In this document: positions 43,385-54,300 of the stretch, one piece after another
How the letters are laid out: each line of letters starts with the position of its first letter
How positions within the stretch are numbered: the first letter of the stretch is position 1
Source of the DNA: Crotalaria pallida
Taxonomy: Eukaryota; Streptophyta; Magnoliopsida; Fabales; Fabaceae
DNA: 64,000 nucleotides
NCBI GenBank assembly: GCA_037953625.1
Contig: CM075655.1
Location: 71,203,501 to 71,267,500 of the forward strand
Direction: 5' to 3'
Notes under the pieces: model-generated
The model's database searches: none
The model's input: the letters and a program-made list of their open reading frames with translations, nothing else
Told to the model about the DNA's origin: nothing
Position numbers and translations under genes: made by a program

Positions 43385-44207
43385 TTGTTTTGTAGGTATG
43401 ATTGAAGAGCAAAGGGCTTACAAATGTTATTCTTACATTTGCATCTTCAATTGGTATTACATTTGCATCTCAAGTGAATGTCCTACAAAGTGGTAAAATG
43501 ATATTGTTGAATATTTACAAATTGTTTAGTCTTCTCAATTGGTATAATTGAATTGTTCTCAAATAGTATTACCTTTCTAAAGTTCAATTGGTATAATTGA
43601 TATTGATCACTCAATGCTACTAATTTTGATGATTAGATGATTATCATGCTATTACTGTTGTGATATTTCTTTACATTGATGATATCTCAATTGGTATTAT
43701 GACTTCTTAGTATTTCTATTGGTTCATAATTCATTGTTATATTTTCTTGTCAATTGGTATCACATTTCAAAGTATAGTACTTGTTATATTTCAAAGTTTA
43801 TTGGTGTTATATTGTTATTTCTTCACAACATTGATAATGGTATATATTACTTTGAAGAAATAAATGTGAATTTCTCTATTTTGGCTTAGTATTTTATATT
43901 TCAATTGGTATATATATTACTTTTTGATAATGCCAAAGGGGGAGAAATGGTATGTTTTGAAAAATGGGAGAAATGGTATGTTTTAAAAAAATGGGAGAAA
44001 TGATATGTTTTTGTGGAGAAAGGTTGTTTTGTTGTTTTTATGTAGGTTGAGCTAAGTTGTTGAAGATAGGGGGAGAATCAAGCTTCTATCAATTGGATTT
44101 CAAATATCAAATGCATTGATTGAGGGGGAGCAAGTTTCTCACCAAGTGATCAAATTGTTAAAGCATCAACAACTTCAATCAAATTTAAAACATGGTTTGT
44201 CATTTTC
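43385..44207 (+). other. Element A 3' region with repeated CAATTGGTAT and purine tracts
   Basis: Non-coding. CAATTGGTAT recurs about six times between 43448 and 43910. It matches the bases that span the LTR/PBS junction (41519-41528). Purine tracts AAAGGGGGAGAAA (43936), AGGGGGAGAATC (44068) and GAGGGGGAGC (44123) precede the true PPT. Confidence 0.7.
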
Positions 44208-44221
44208 AAAAAGGGGGAGAT
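44208..44221 (+). other. Polypurine tract of element A
   Basis: AAAAAGGGGGAGAT directly before TGTAAGTTCC. Confidence 0.85.
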
Positions 44222-45830
44222 TGTAAGTTCCGTGATGAATGTTTTGATAATGACAAAGTGTTTTGAACAAGCTACAAAGATGTTGATCAAGTTTCAAGTT
44301 CAACAAGCAACAACAAACATCAAGTGAAGAAGAGAGAACAAGCTCATGAAGACTTAGTTTGAGTGTAATTGTAATTGTTTTATCTTTTGCCTCTCAAGCT
44401 TCTTAGGTCTTTTATTTTGATGAGTTTGGTTAGAGTTAATAGAGGGTAGTGAATCTCTATCATAGTCATGATTAAATCATAATTTGAGTTTTCACTTAAC
44501 CTAGAATCAATAGGTGGCTTAAAGGTTTTAAAGGAAAGGTTTGGTTTTGAGAAAACAAGTTTTAATCAAGTTTCATCAGTGTCTAATCGATTAAGAACAT
44601 TGTTAATCGATTACTAATCGATTAAGAAGGGATTTAATCGATTAAGTACTGCAGATCTGGTTTTTTAAAATACGATTTTCACTTCTCAAAATCAGTTTTC
44701 AAGTGCTACAACTTTTGGGTATTCTATATAAACCTTTTCCTAACCTTTGTGATTAATTAGAACACTTTCATAATCAATTTTACAAGAATCAAGCCATTCT
44801 ATTCTCTCTCAATTTCAAAGATCAAAGCTTTCATATTTTCATATTCTTTGATCAAGAACCTTTGAATCTCTTGTGTGATTTGTCATAGCTATTGAATGAG
44901 ATTCATAGGAGTGTCATGTGTATTCAATTGTGTTGTAATCTTTGCAAAAGGCAAGCCATCTACAACAACAAAGAAGACTTGGTGTGTCGTTTATCATCAA
45001 GCAAGTTCATTCAAGCAATTGAAGAAGAAGAAAGTCTTGGTTGTGAATCAAGCAAAGTGAAGCCTTGGTGTGTGGATTATCATCAAGCAAAGAAGACTTG
45101 TTGTGTCGATTATCAACAAGGGGTAGAGGTTAGATTAGAGAGAAGATCAATAGGATTACAAGGCAAGGGTGTGGAGTATCTCTTGTAGGCTAGCAAGAAG
45201 GGAGTCTTGTGAGGCACTTACTTGTAATTTGAGAACTCTAATTCCTCATAGTGAAGAATCTCTCTTGGTTGAAGAGGGGACTGGATGTAGCTTTCAAGCG
45301 GATGAAAGTGAACCAGGATAAATCACTGTGTCGTATCTCTAAACTCTTACTCTTTACAATTCAAGTCTTTAATTGTGTTCTTGGTTGAAAATCTAGAGAA
45401 AGATTGATTTTCATAATTGATTGAATTGAATCTTTATTGTTCAAATTAAGGTTGGGAAAATCATTTTCATAACCTAGGTAATCAATAAGAATATAGGTGT
45501 TAATTCTTTCCGCTGAATCTCTGATCTTATGTGTTGATTGATTGATTTTCGTATGCGATTGAAAAAGTGATTTTTCAGTTTTCTGATAGGTTTAATCGAT
45601 TAAGACAAGCCTTAATCGATTAAGAGAATTTGGACTTTCAGGCTTAATCGATTAAAGTTCAGATTAATCGATTAAATGCTGTAGAATTTGCAAAAATCAT
45701 TTGTTTTAATTGTTTCAATTCATTTCTTTCGAAAATCTTTCAAGTTTTCTTTTACACCTATTCAACCCCCCCTTCTAGGTGTTCTCCTAGGGTTCCTTAG
45801 TTGTTTCAACCACCAATTGCGGTTTCCTCA
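44222..45830 (+). repeat. Right LTR of element A
   Basis: 1609 bp, nearly identical to the left LTR. Palindromes start at 44584, 44604, 44615, 44635 and at 45593, 45613, 45645, 45665, with the same spacings as on the left. Confidence 0.92.
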
Positions 45831-45835
45831 TGTCC

Positions 45836-46404
45836 AAGGGAGCCTTTGGTTTCTGTCATTGATCAGGAGGATCAATTTGTTTTTCGCCCTTATTTAGACA
45901 ACATTTTGGAAGGGTGTGATCCCCTGCACTCTTTGTATAGTGAGGAGCGCCTCGTCTCCCGAAACAATGCTGAGAATTATACTTAAGGTATGTATGACTT
46001 GTGGAAATTGATCTTGACTGCTCTCTATCTTCCCGGCTTCATCCCTTTGGATAACAAGAGCGCCCATGGGGGTGCCTTGTGGCCTTTTGTATATCGCCCT
46101 GATCGTGTTGCGAGGCAATTTGGGCGTGATCAACCTCCGTGCGCCCTTTTAGTTGATCAAGTTTCTTTGAGTGAATCCGTCCAAGCTGTTCTTTTTGGTG
46201 CTGATCCTGATGCCTCAAGTGTTCCTTTGGTTTACATCCCTCCCCTTCATGTTGGGGGCGTTTTACGCAGTTGGGTAACATCCCACAAAGACATCCTGCA
46301 ACATCTCCAAAGTTTTGAAGCTACTCCAAAGCGTACTATTCCCGCTCTTCTGTCCATTGTATGCAATGATCCTTACTATTCTACCTCTGTGAAAAAAGGA
46401 AAAG
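45836..46404 (+). pseudogene. Antisense ORF exon 1, second part
   Basis: Resumes the mobile-domain reading frame after the TSD (VIDQEDQFVFRPYLDN, then YDLWKLILTALYLPGF). There is an in-frame TAA at 45984-45986. It ends at a donor GTAGTC after 46404, phase 1. Confidence 0.72.
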
Positions 46405-46489
46405 GTAGTCTTCTTACTGATCTCATCTGCTTTATCCATTACTTCATTCATTTGCGCCTTGTTTTCATGATTTGTTTTATCTATTTCAG
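46405..46489 (+). other. Antisense ORF intron 1
   Basis: 85 bp, donor GTAGTC, acceptor TATCTATTTCAG. Both sides are phase 1, so the frame is kept. Confidence 0.65.
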
Positions 46490-47794
46490 CTGAAACGGCT
46501 CCTTCCATGCGCAAGCGCAAGGCCACTGCGTCTTCTCCTTCCGCTGTTGTAATATCGAAGTGAGGTAAGAAACAGACTTCCTCTCCAGCCTCTTCTGCTG
46601 CTAAATCTTCTTCTAAAGGCGGAGGCAAGAATGCTGCACCTCCTCAAAAGGGGAAGAAGGCTGTTGCGGTTGCGCCTTCTCGTCGGTCTTCCCGCTTGCA
46701 AGTTCACAGTGCTCATCCTGCTCCTGCTTCTCCAGTACATGTTGACTTAGTTGAAGATGAGAGCGAAAATGAGGATCACTCAGGTGACGCTCTCCTGGCT
46801 TATTATGATACTTCAAAGGGAGATGATGATTCTGCTGAGGGTGAGAGCGATGACGCTGATGAGGAGAATCCTTTAGGTTCCGCTTCTTGCCTCCCCTTTT
46901 CTTCTTCGCCGTGGCCCTTTTCCTTTCTCTTTGGTCTTTCTACTTTTGTTGTTATTGCATTTTCTAAATTTTCAGTACTGATAGGCATTTTCATTTCTGC
47001 TATTTTGTTTGTTTGCTTTGTTGCAGGTGGCTCTGATGGGCGTGGTTCGGCTTCGCCTTCGCCTCAGGTTTCCGAGAGCCTTCCGACTCCTGTTAGCACC
47101 CCTGTCAGTTCTCCAACAGTTCCACCACTTGACCGTGCGGATGCTTCGGACTTTCGCCGTCAACCAACTGTTAGTGGAGGCGCTGGTCCTACTGGATTTG
47201 CCACTCATGTGCCTTTTGGTCGGGTTAGCGGCCCTTTATTTGTGCAACCTTTATCAACCGTTTCTGCTTTAGAGGCTGTCGCTGTTAGTACTTCCAAAGA
47301 TTCTGGTGTCGCTCTCGGGCCTGTTGGTGATGTTGGTTCTGGTCTGGAAATTGTTGAGGAGGGTGATTCTTCTTTGCCCCCTGTTGGAGTCCCGCAGAGT
47401 GTTTCCATTGTTTCCAAGGCCGCTCTTGCTGATGCTTCTTCAAATGTTGCTACAAATGTTGTTGCTGCAAGTGTTTCTGATATCATTGTAGATGAGGGCG
47501 TTCCTGTCGACACTGTTTTTGATGGCTTGGACGCTGAGACGGACACTCCTGCCCCCAAGGAAAACCAAGTTGATGCCATTGTTGAGGTTCCCGTTGAGGA
47601 TCATGTTGTTCATGAGAGCGACACTGGCTTTACTCCACTTGATGAGGGGAATACAGGTTCTGCCAATGTAGCTGAAGTTTCAAAGGATGCTGTGAACTCT
47701 TCTGAAGGGCGTCCTGTGAATGAGACTCCTTCCGTTCAACTTCCTTCCGTCAAAATTGCACAAATTGTCGTTTCTCCAGCTTCTTCTTCAGTTT
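46490..47794 (+). pseudogene. Antisense ORF, central low-complexity exon(s)
   Basis: Lys/Arg/Ser-rich start (MRKRKATASS), an in-frame TGA at 46561-46563, then an acidic Ser/Asp/Glu stretch and a long Val/Ser/Pro/Asp-rich region. Positions 46877-47026 are T-rich, 150 bp, open in frame, with GT and TTGCAG ends; they are probably another intron, but its retention would not shift the frame. A Lys/Arg-rich start could be a nuclear signal; that is inference. Confidence 0.65.
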
Positions 47795-47945
47795 GTGAGT
47801 GTTCCTTTAACCATGCATCAAGTTGGGTTTCCTTCACATCAAGCATCAACTCTTTACATATTTCACTGAATCTGCAAATCTTGTTGCTTCGCTCACTTGA
47901 TTCTGCTTTGTTTCTTTTCTTTCTTCTTTTTTTTTTGTTTTGCAG
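47795..47945 (+). other. Antisense ORF last intron
   Basis: 151 bp, donor GTGAGT, long pyrimidine tract, acceptor TTTTGCAG. Phase 1 on both sides. Without splicing the frame stops at 47979. Confidence 0.72.
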
Positions 47946-48460
47946 CAGCGTTTTCTGCCAAGTCACGTGGCTCTCTTGATGCAGAGGAGCAGTCTATGCT
48001 TGACTCGTTCCTCCTTGCCCATCCCGATTTGGTGCCACCAGGTGCTTCATTCCCCCGCTTCTTCAGAGAGTCCGCTGCGCGCACTATGATACAAATGTTG
48101 GGTTTGGTAAGCTCTGTTGATGTTGATGCTCTGCCGTGGGAAGATAAGGTTGAACTTTTGGATTGCCTCCATTCTCCGAAATTCCAACATTACTCTGGCA
48201 CTTGGCTTGATGAGGCAATTGCTAGATTGGAGAAATTGCGCCCTCCCTTTGATGTTGCTGGTTTGGCTGAAACCAAGCGCACCTTGCAAGAACGTCGTAC
48301 CGCTTTGACTACTCGTTCAAAGGAGCTTTCAGCCCAGCTTGCACAAGTAACTTCTGACTTGGAGAATGTTGACAAAGAACTTAATGATTTAGCCGCTCAG
48401 GAGCGCTCATATGAGGAGGCTCGCAAACTCATCAATCTGAATGCCATTTTTAGTGTTTAG
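47946..48460 (+). pseudogene. Antisense ORF last exon, coiled-coil tail
   Basis: About 171 codons to a TAG at 48458-48460: FSAKSRGSLDAEEQ, then LPWEDKVELLDCLHS and a heptad-rich end (LQERRTALTTRSKELSAQLA) that looks like a coiled coil. No stop in this exon. Confidence 0.7.
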
Positions 48461-49702
48461 TATTTGCTATTGTGTTATGTCATGCTGCTTTTGAACTTGT
48501 ACTTCGGGATTTATTTCCTGAACTTTGTAGTTATTTGTGGTGTTGCTTTTGTACGCTCTTCAAGCTTGGACTTCGCTTTGTATGCTTGTTGCCACCTTGA
48601 AAGTATTTATGCACATCTTGACTTTGCTTCACATGCCTTTGCTTGCCTTGCTTCTTAGGCTTGTGTTTAGGTTGTATGCTTTCAGCTCTTGTGCGCCTTT
48701 GCTGGCTTTGTCGCTTTGGCGCCATTACAACTTGAACTTTGTCTTGCGAGCGTATCTTTACAATAGTTTGCCCTTGCACTTGTACTTGTCTTTGTTCTTG
48801 TACGCTTTTCTTGGTCTTGATGCTTTTCTTCAAGCATTTTGATGGCGCACATCTCTTCTTTTTCTTCTTCTTTTCTTTTCTCTTTTTATTTTCAAGTACA
48901 ACAGGGGCCCCTCATGTCATCGGTGCCCAAGAAAGATTTCTTTTTCTTTTTCTTTTTTTTTCAGAGCGCACTTTGGACGCCTTCGAATTTTCTGCAGATT
49001 TCAGTGGCCCCTCATGTCATTGGTGCCAAAATTTGTTTCCAGAAGTGCGCTTCGATATATTACAATTTTTTTTAACAGTGGCCCCTCATGTCATTGGTGC
49101 CAAAACTTGTTTCGAAAGGGCACCTTGGGTATTTTTTTAGACTTTTGCCGCTTTGGGCTTGTAGCTAACACAGAAGCGTCCATGTTAGTCAACCCCCTTT
49201 TACTTCAGATTTTCCGCCCGCGTTTAAGACTAGCGCCCTTGTTTCCCGGGACCTTTTCTAGTCTCGCGATATGGCGTACTTCGCCCGCGTCTGTCCCGGA
49301 AACTTTTCTTTTGAGGAGGTCTATCCGGGTACCGCGATAAGGCGCTTGTGCCCGCGGTACGGCCCAACACTTTGTTTTCAGCTTCTCATATACATTTTTT
49401 TTTTAGTGTTGGACCTCGCGTTTGGCATTTTGGCTCTTTGCTTTGAGAGCGCTCTTTTCTTCTTTTTTTTTATAGAAAAGATGCATGTGTGCAATCATAT
49501 TATTCACTGCTTGTGTCATGTTCGCTTTCAGAATGCATTGTCATATTTCATTTCTACTATCAACAGATTTCTAAGGAAATAATTTCATCAGGGAAGGCCT
49601 TCAGGTTTTTCATTTACCAGTTCAGGGCGTACAAAATTAGTCACTTCTTAGAGTTCAACAGAAAATAAAGACTACTGCTCTTTCATTATATCATACAGTG
49701 AG
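48461..49702. other. Spacer between the convergent antisense ORF and pol
   Basis: T-rich, no supported ORF. A motif CCCCTCATGTCATTGGTGCC occurs three times (about 48909, 49011, 49083). GC-rich blocks around 49210-49370 repeat CGCGATA and CCCGG-type words. It probably holds the poly(A) signals of both convergent transcripts. Confidence 0.6.
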
Positions 49703-51975
49703 CTAGGCATAATATTTCTTAATGTACTTGAAATTTAAAGGCCCTATTTTCTTTTGAGTGTCTGGTTCAAGTAAGAAACAGTACTCATTAGGATGTGCTT
49801 CCTAAACGATGTAAGGTCCTTCCCACTTTGGCATCCATTTGTTGGTGTGCAGGTTCCTCATGACTGCTTTTTTCGCCTTCAGGACGAGCTCGCCTTCAGC
49901 AAACATTCTTGGCCTCACCAGCTTCTCGTATGACAGCATAACGCGCCTTTAGTGCTTGAGCAGCTCTTCATGTGCTTTGTCTCTGGCGCCTTCCAGTGAT
50001 AGCAATCTGTCTTCTGACCCGCCTTCATTCTGAGCAATCATCCTGGCAGAGGGGACCATCACTTCTGCAGGTAGTGTCGCTTCCGCCCCATACACTAGGG
50101 AGAAGGGCGTCGCCTTTGTTGCGCTGTGTTTGGTCACGCGATATGCCCAAAGAGCGAGCGGAAAGTACTCGCTCCAGTCTGTAGGCGCATCCTCCACTGT
50201 CTTGGCCAAGATTTTGATCAGTATTTTGTTTGTGGATTCAGCTTGGCCATTAGACTATGGGTAGTAGGGGGTGGACCTGTGGTGCATGATCCCATATTCT
50301 TCTAGTACTCGCTCCACCTTTTTGTTGATGAAGTGAGTGCCATTGTCGGATACTATTCTCTTGGGCAGTCTGAAGCGACAAATAATGTGCTCTTTGATGA
50401 ATTGCGTAGTGGTGTCAGCGTCGCCTTTCTTGAATGCCGCTGCTTCGACCCATTTGGTGGAATGTTCTTTTGCCCCCAGGATCCACCTCTTTCCTCTAGA
50501 AGGCGGATCAATTGGACCAATGAAGTCCATTGACCACGTGTGGAAAGGGTAGGGCGAGCTGAGACCTTTCATGGAGAGAGCGGGTGCATGGATTCTGTTG
50601 TCATGTCTCTGGCACTGCTCACACTTCCTTACAAAGTCGAGGGCGTCGCCTTTCATGTTTGGCCAATAATAGCCAATTTTCAACATTTCATTCCAGAGCG
50701 CCCTCCCTCCTTGGTGTCTTCCACAAGGTCCCCTGTGAACCTCCTCCATGACTTTGCTTCGTTCTTCTTTACCAATGCATCTAAGAGCCTCTCCAGTGAA
50801 GCTTCTTTTGAACAGCTCGCCTTTCTCAATGAAGTAATATTCTGACTTCTTCCTCACCCTTTCCGCTTCCACGTGATTCTCTGGCAAGACGCCGCTTTCC
50901 AAGTATACTTGAATTGGCTTAGCCCAATCCTCATCCACCAGATGGACTTCCAGTTCTTCTTTGGCCTCCTGACATTGACTGCACGCCTTCTGGAATGAAT
51001 CACAATGCACCTTCATGTCAAGCCAGTATACTCCCACCCTTTGCATTCTTCTGTATAAGCCAGGGCCAACTTGCCCACATATGCTGTCATGAAGGCTTGT
51101 CATCTTCTGTATCCCTTCTTCCTCAGCGACACATTTCATGAGCAACCCATCTGCGCTTCTCTTGTACAATGCCCCCTTTAAAAGGCAAAAGTCTCTGGAT
51201 GCCTTCGTCAATGCTTTGCTGTGGAGTTCCCACATAATTGGGACTCTCCAATCTTCTCTTGATTGGTTCTCTTGCACATTCCTTTGGATTTTGGGTTGGT
51301 ACGCCTTTCTGAAATGTACAAGATGTTCGCCTTCTGCTATGGCCGCTTTGCTTCCCAAAGTTGCGAGAGCGTCAGCCTTCCTGTTTTCAGCCCGTGGCAC
51401 ATGCTCAAGAGATTCTAACTTAAACTTTGCCAATGCCTGGTGCGCCTTCTCTCTGCACAGCGCCAAGGACATCTCTTTTACCCCATACTCCCCTTTTAAC
51501 TGCTTCACCACCAGGTTAGAATCCCCTTTCACAATGAGTCTTTGCACTCCAAGTTCTTCAGCTATATCAAGTCCTAGAAGGAGAGCCTCATACTCTGCTT
51601 CGTTGTTGGTGCACTAGAATTCCAATTGGAAGGCGAAGGCTAACTCCTCTCCCTTCTCATTTGTTAGGGTGACTCCTGCTCCGCCCTTGGGTGCTGAGGG
51701 CGAACCGTCAAACATCAGAGTCCATACCCCAGATTCTTCACACGCGTTGACAAGTTCTATGCTTCCTTCTTCTTCTTGGTTTGCACAAATGGCCATCAGA
51801 TCAGCTAAGGCCTGGCTTCTAAGCGCTGTGGGCGTCACCAAAATTATCTCATATTCTGTCAGCGTGAGCGCCCACTTGCTTATTCTTCTCGTGAGAACAG
51901 CGCCTTGCAATAAGTATTTGATTCCTTCAGCCTTGGTCATCATGTGAATGGTGTGCGCTTGGAAGTAATGACGGT
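49703..51975 (-). pseudogene. pol: Tat pol, second part: additional RNase H and integrase
   Basis: Continues RT one base out of frame (shift near 51975). The additional RNase H has acidic residues in WTLMFDGSPS, NNEAEYEALL, VKGDSNLVV and ENRKADALA. This second RNase H is diagnostic of the Tat lineage. Integrase has a zinc-binding start, then MDFIGP, VSDNGTHF and the E in SNGQAES; it ends WEGPYIV and YIKKYYA at 49703. In-frame stops: TAG 51614-51616, TAG 50255-50257 in the integrase core, and TAA 49949-49951. Not functional as it stands. Confidence 0.87.
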
Positions 51976-53568
51976 ACTTCTGAGCGAATACACCAAAGCG
52001 AGACATTGCCTTTCTTGATTGGAGTATCTGGATTCTACCTCCTTCAACATCCTGCTCCAGTAGGCCACAGGACGCTCTGAACCTTCAACTTCTTGTGCAA
52101 AGAGTCCGTTGATCGCTGTCTGGGTAGTGGCAAGATATACTCTGAGCGGCATCCCCTTTTGCGGTGGAATCATCACTGGTGGTGACGCTAAAGCTTTCTT
52201 CACCTTATCAAAAGTGTCCTGATGCTCTTTTTCCCACTTGAAAGTTTCCTTCCCCTTGAGAAGTTTCCTCATAGGACCTAACAACTCTCCCATGGCTGGT
52301 ATGAATCTGCGAATGTACCCCAATTTCCCCATCATCTGCTGCAGTTCTTTCTTGTTGCGAGGCGCTTTCATTTCCCTGACCGCCTTGACTTTCCTTTCAT
52401 CAGCTGAGACGCCTTCCTTATGGACTCTGAACCCCAGGAACTCACTAGAAGAGACCCCAAATTTGCATTTGAGGGGGTTCATTCTGAGTTTGTACTTCTT
52501 GCATCTGGAAAAGACAGCTCTTAGGTGTGTCAAGTGTTGCTCTTTCTTCCTTGATTTGACCACTATGTCATCAACATAGTCCTCTAATATGTCATGCATC
52601 ATGTCATGGAAGATCGCTGTCATGGCTCTTTGGTATGTCGCTCCGGCATTTTTGAGACCGAACGGCATCACCATGTAGTAGAAGTTTCCTACTGGGGTTC
52701 TGAAAGCGGTCTTTTCTTCGTCGCCCTCCGCCATCCTTATTTGATTGTAGCCGCTGAAACCATCCATAAAGGAAAAGCGCTCATGCATGGCTGTTGCATC
52801 CACCATGCAGTCAATGTGTGGCAGCGGGAAATCATCTTTGGGGCACGCCTTGTTCAGATCTCTGAAATCTACGCAACATCTGATCTGACCATTCTTTTTC
52901 TTCACAGGGACTATGTTAGCCAACCAAATGGGATGTTGTATAGGCTTGATGAAGCGCGCTTCCAGCAGTTTCTCTACTTCATCTTTGATCGCTTTCTCAA
53001 TCTCAGGGCTGAACTTTCTGGGATGTTGCTTTACAGGTACTGCATCAGTTTTGACTGCCAAGTTATGGGTGACTAGCTTGGGGCTGAGTCCTGGCATCTC
53101 CTCATAGCTCCAAGCGAACACTTCTTTGAACTCTTTCAACAAGGCGACCAAGTCCGCCTTTTCAGACGGGGTAAGTGAAGAGGCAATGAAGAGCGGCCTG
53201 TGTTAGCCTTCTCCTCCCACATTAACCTCTTCCAAACCTTCTGGACCATTGGCTTCATCCCCTTTTTGCTGGGCGTGCATAACCTCCTCCGTCGAAGCGA
53301 ACCGTGCTTCCCCTCTTATGACGCCCATGAGTGTGGGGCTAGCCAAGTCGCTCAATTTTGGCTTGGCTAGCCCTGCGAGTTCCTATAAGATGGCCCATCT
53401 GGCCCCCCCATTAGGAAGGCGTTGCTTTTGCAGTTTGTATCTTGGTTTGGTTGCTGGCTATTGTACGCCTTCTTCTCCTTCTGGTAGGCGGAGTCTCTTA
53501 AACACTGACTGTCTTTTCTCTGGCTCTTTCACTTTCTCTTTTCCCTTGATCAGGACCCTGGGCTCTCC
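51940..53568 (-). pseudogene. pol: Tat pol, first part: RT and RNase H
   Basis: Open from an in-frame TAA (53203-53205) to 51940. The ATG at 53151 is internal. RT is complete: LLKEFKEVFAWSYEEMPGL, then RDLNKACPKDDFPLPHID, FMDGFSGYNQI, FGLKNAGATYQRAM and the catalytic YVDDIVVKS. The first RNase H follows (LRVYLATTQTAINGLFAQ, then PVAYWSRML) and, as in many Tat elements, lacks the usual first Asp. A one-base shift near 51975 ends the frame. Upstream of 53203 only a degraded linker remains before element B at 53568. Confidence 0.88.
53564..53568. repeat. Target site duplication TCTCC (left, element B)
   Basis: Matches TCTCT at 58483-58487 in four of five bases. Confidence 0.6.
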
Positions 53569-54241
53569 TGTAAGATCCATGAAGAATGTTTTGATAAATG
53601 CCAAAAGGTTTTGAACAAGCTACAAATGTGTTGATCAAGTTCAAGCTCAACAAGCAACAACAAACATCAAGTGATGAAGAGAGAGCCAACTCATGAAGAC
53701 TTAGTTTGGTAGTTTATGTTTTATTGTTTTATCTTTAGCCTCATAAGTCTCTTAGTTTATGAGTTTGGGTAGATTTTCTTAAAGGGTAGTGAATCTCTTT
53801 TGATTGCATGCTTATATCATATTTTGAGTATTCATTTTGCCTAAAATCAATAGGTGGCTTAAAGGTTTGAAAGAAAAGGTTTAGTTTTTGAGAAAACAAG
53901 TTTTTAAGTGTTTTTTGAACTGACTACTCGATTAATCACTTGTTTACTCGAGTAGAATTTTGCAGTCTTGCGCAAATACTCGATTAAGGCTCTGATTACT
54001 CGAGTAGAATTTTGAAGCTTTGCGTAAATACTCGAGTAGTAACTCATATTACTCGAGTAGTGAACACTGATTACACTTGTTACTCGAGTAAGGACTTGGC
54101 TACTCGAGTAACACGACCTGTTACTGTTTTTAAATGAGTTTTTCACTTCTCAAAAGCACTTTTAACCATTCCTAACTTTTGGGTATTCTATATAAACCTA
54201 TTCCTAACCTTTGTGATCATATTCCATCATTTTTGATATTA
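53569..54241 (+). repeat. Truncated left LTR of element B
   Basis: TGTAAGATCC to TTTGATATTA; matches 56806-57478 and then stops. The downstream kilobase of LTR and the PBS are missing, so the TATA box (54189-54196) is now 55 bp from the gag ATG. Confidence 0.85.
53925..54110. promoter_or_regulatory. Eight phased palindromes, TACTCGAGTA type
   Basis: Sites start at 53925, 53945, 53977, 53997, 54029, 54050, 54081 and 54101: spacings 20, 32, 20, 32, 21, 31 and 20 bp. Six are perfect TACTCGAGTA; 53925 and 53977 are hybrids TACTCGATTA. The cluster ends about 80 bp before the TATA box. Confidence 0.75.
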
Positions 54242-54300
54242 CAATGGGTTCTACGAATCTTGAGGAAACTACAATGGGTTCTACGAATCCTTTTGGTGGT
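54241..54300. repeat. 30-bp tandem duplication at the gag start
   Basis: ACAATGGGTTCTACGAATC occurs twice, 30 bp apart, right at the LTR deletion junction, giving two in-frame ATGs (54244 and 54274). Confidence 0.85.

Larger units (their letters stand above)
39910..45830 (+). mobile_element. Gag-only Sirevirus-like Copia element A
   Basis: 5.9 kb with LTRs of about 1.6 kb, TSD TGTCC, an iMet PBS, a gag gene and a PPT, but no protease, integrase, RT or RNase H. The repeated AAAGGGGGAGA-type tracts before the 3' LTR (43936, 44068, 44123, 44208) and repeated palindromes in the LTR fit Sireviruses. Gag-only LTR elements have been termed TR-GAG. It depends on pol supplied in trans. Confidence 0.88.

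Noticed and set aside
48739..49582. Phe- and Leu-rich + strand ORFs downstream of the antisense gene
   Set aside because: Low-complexity translations of T-rich spacer sequence.
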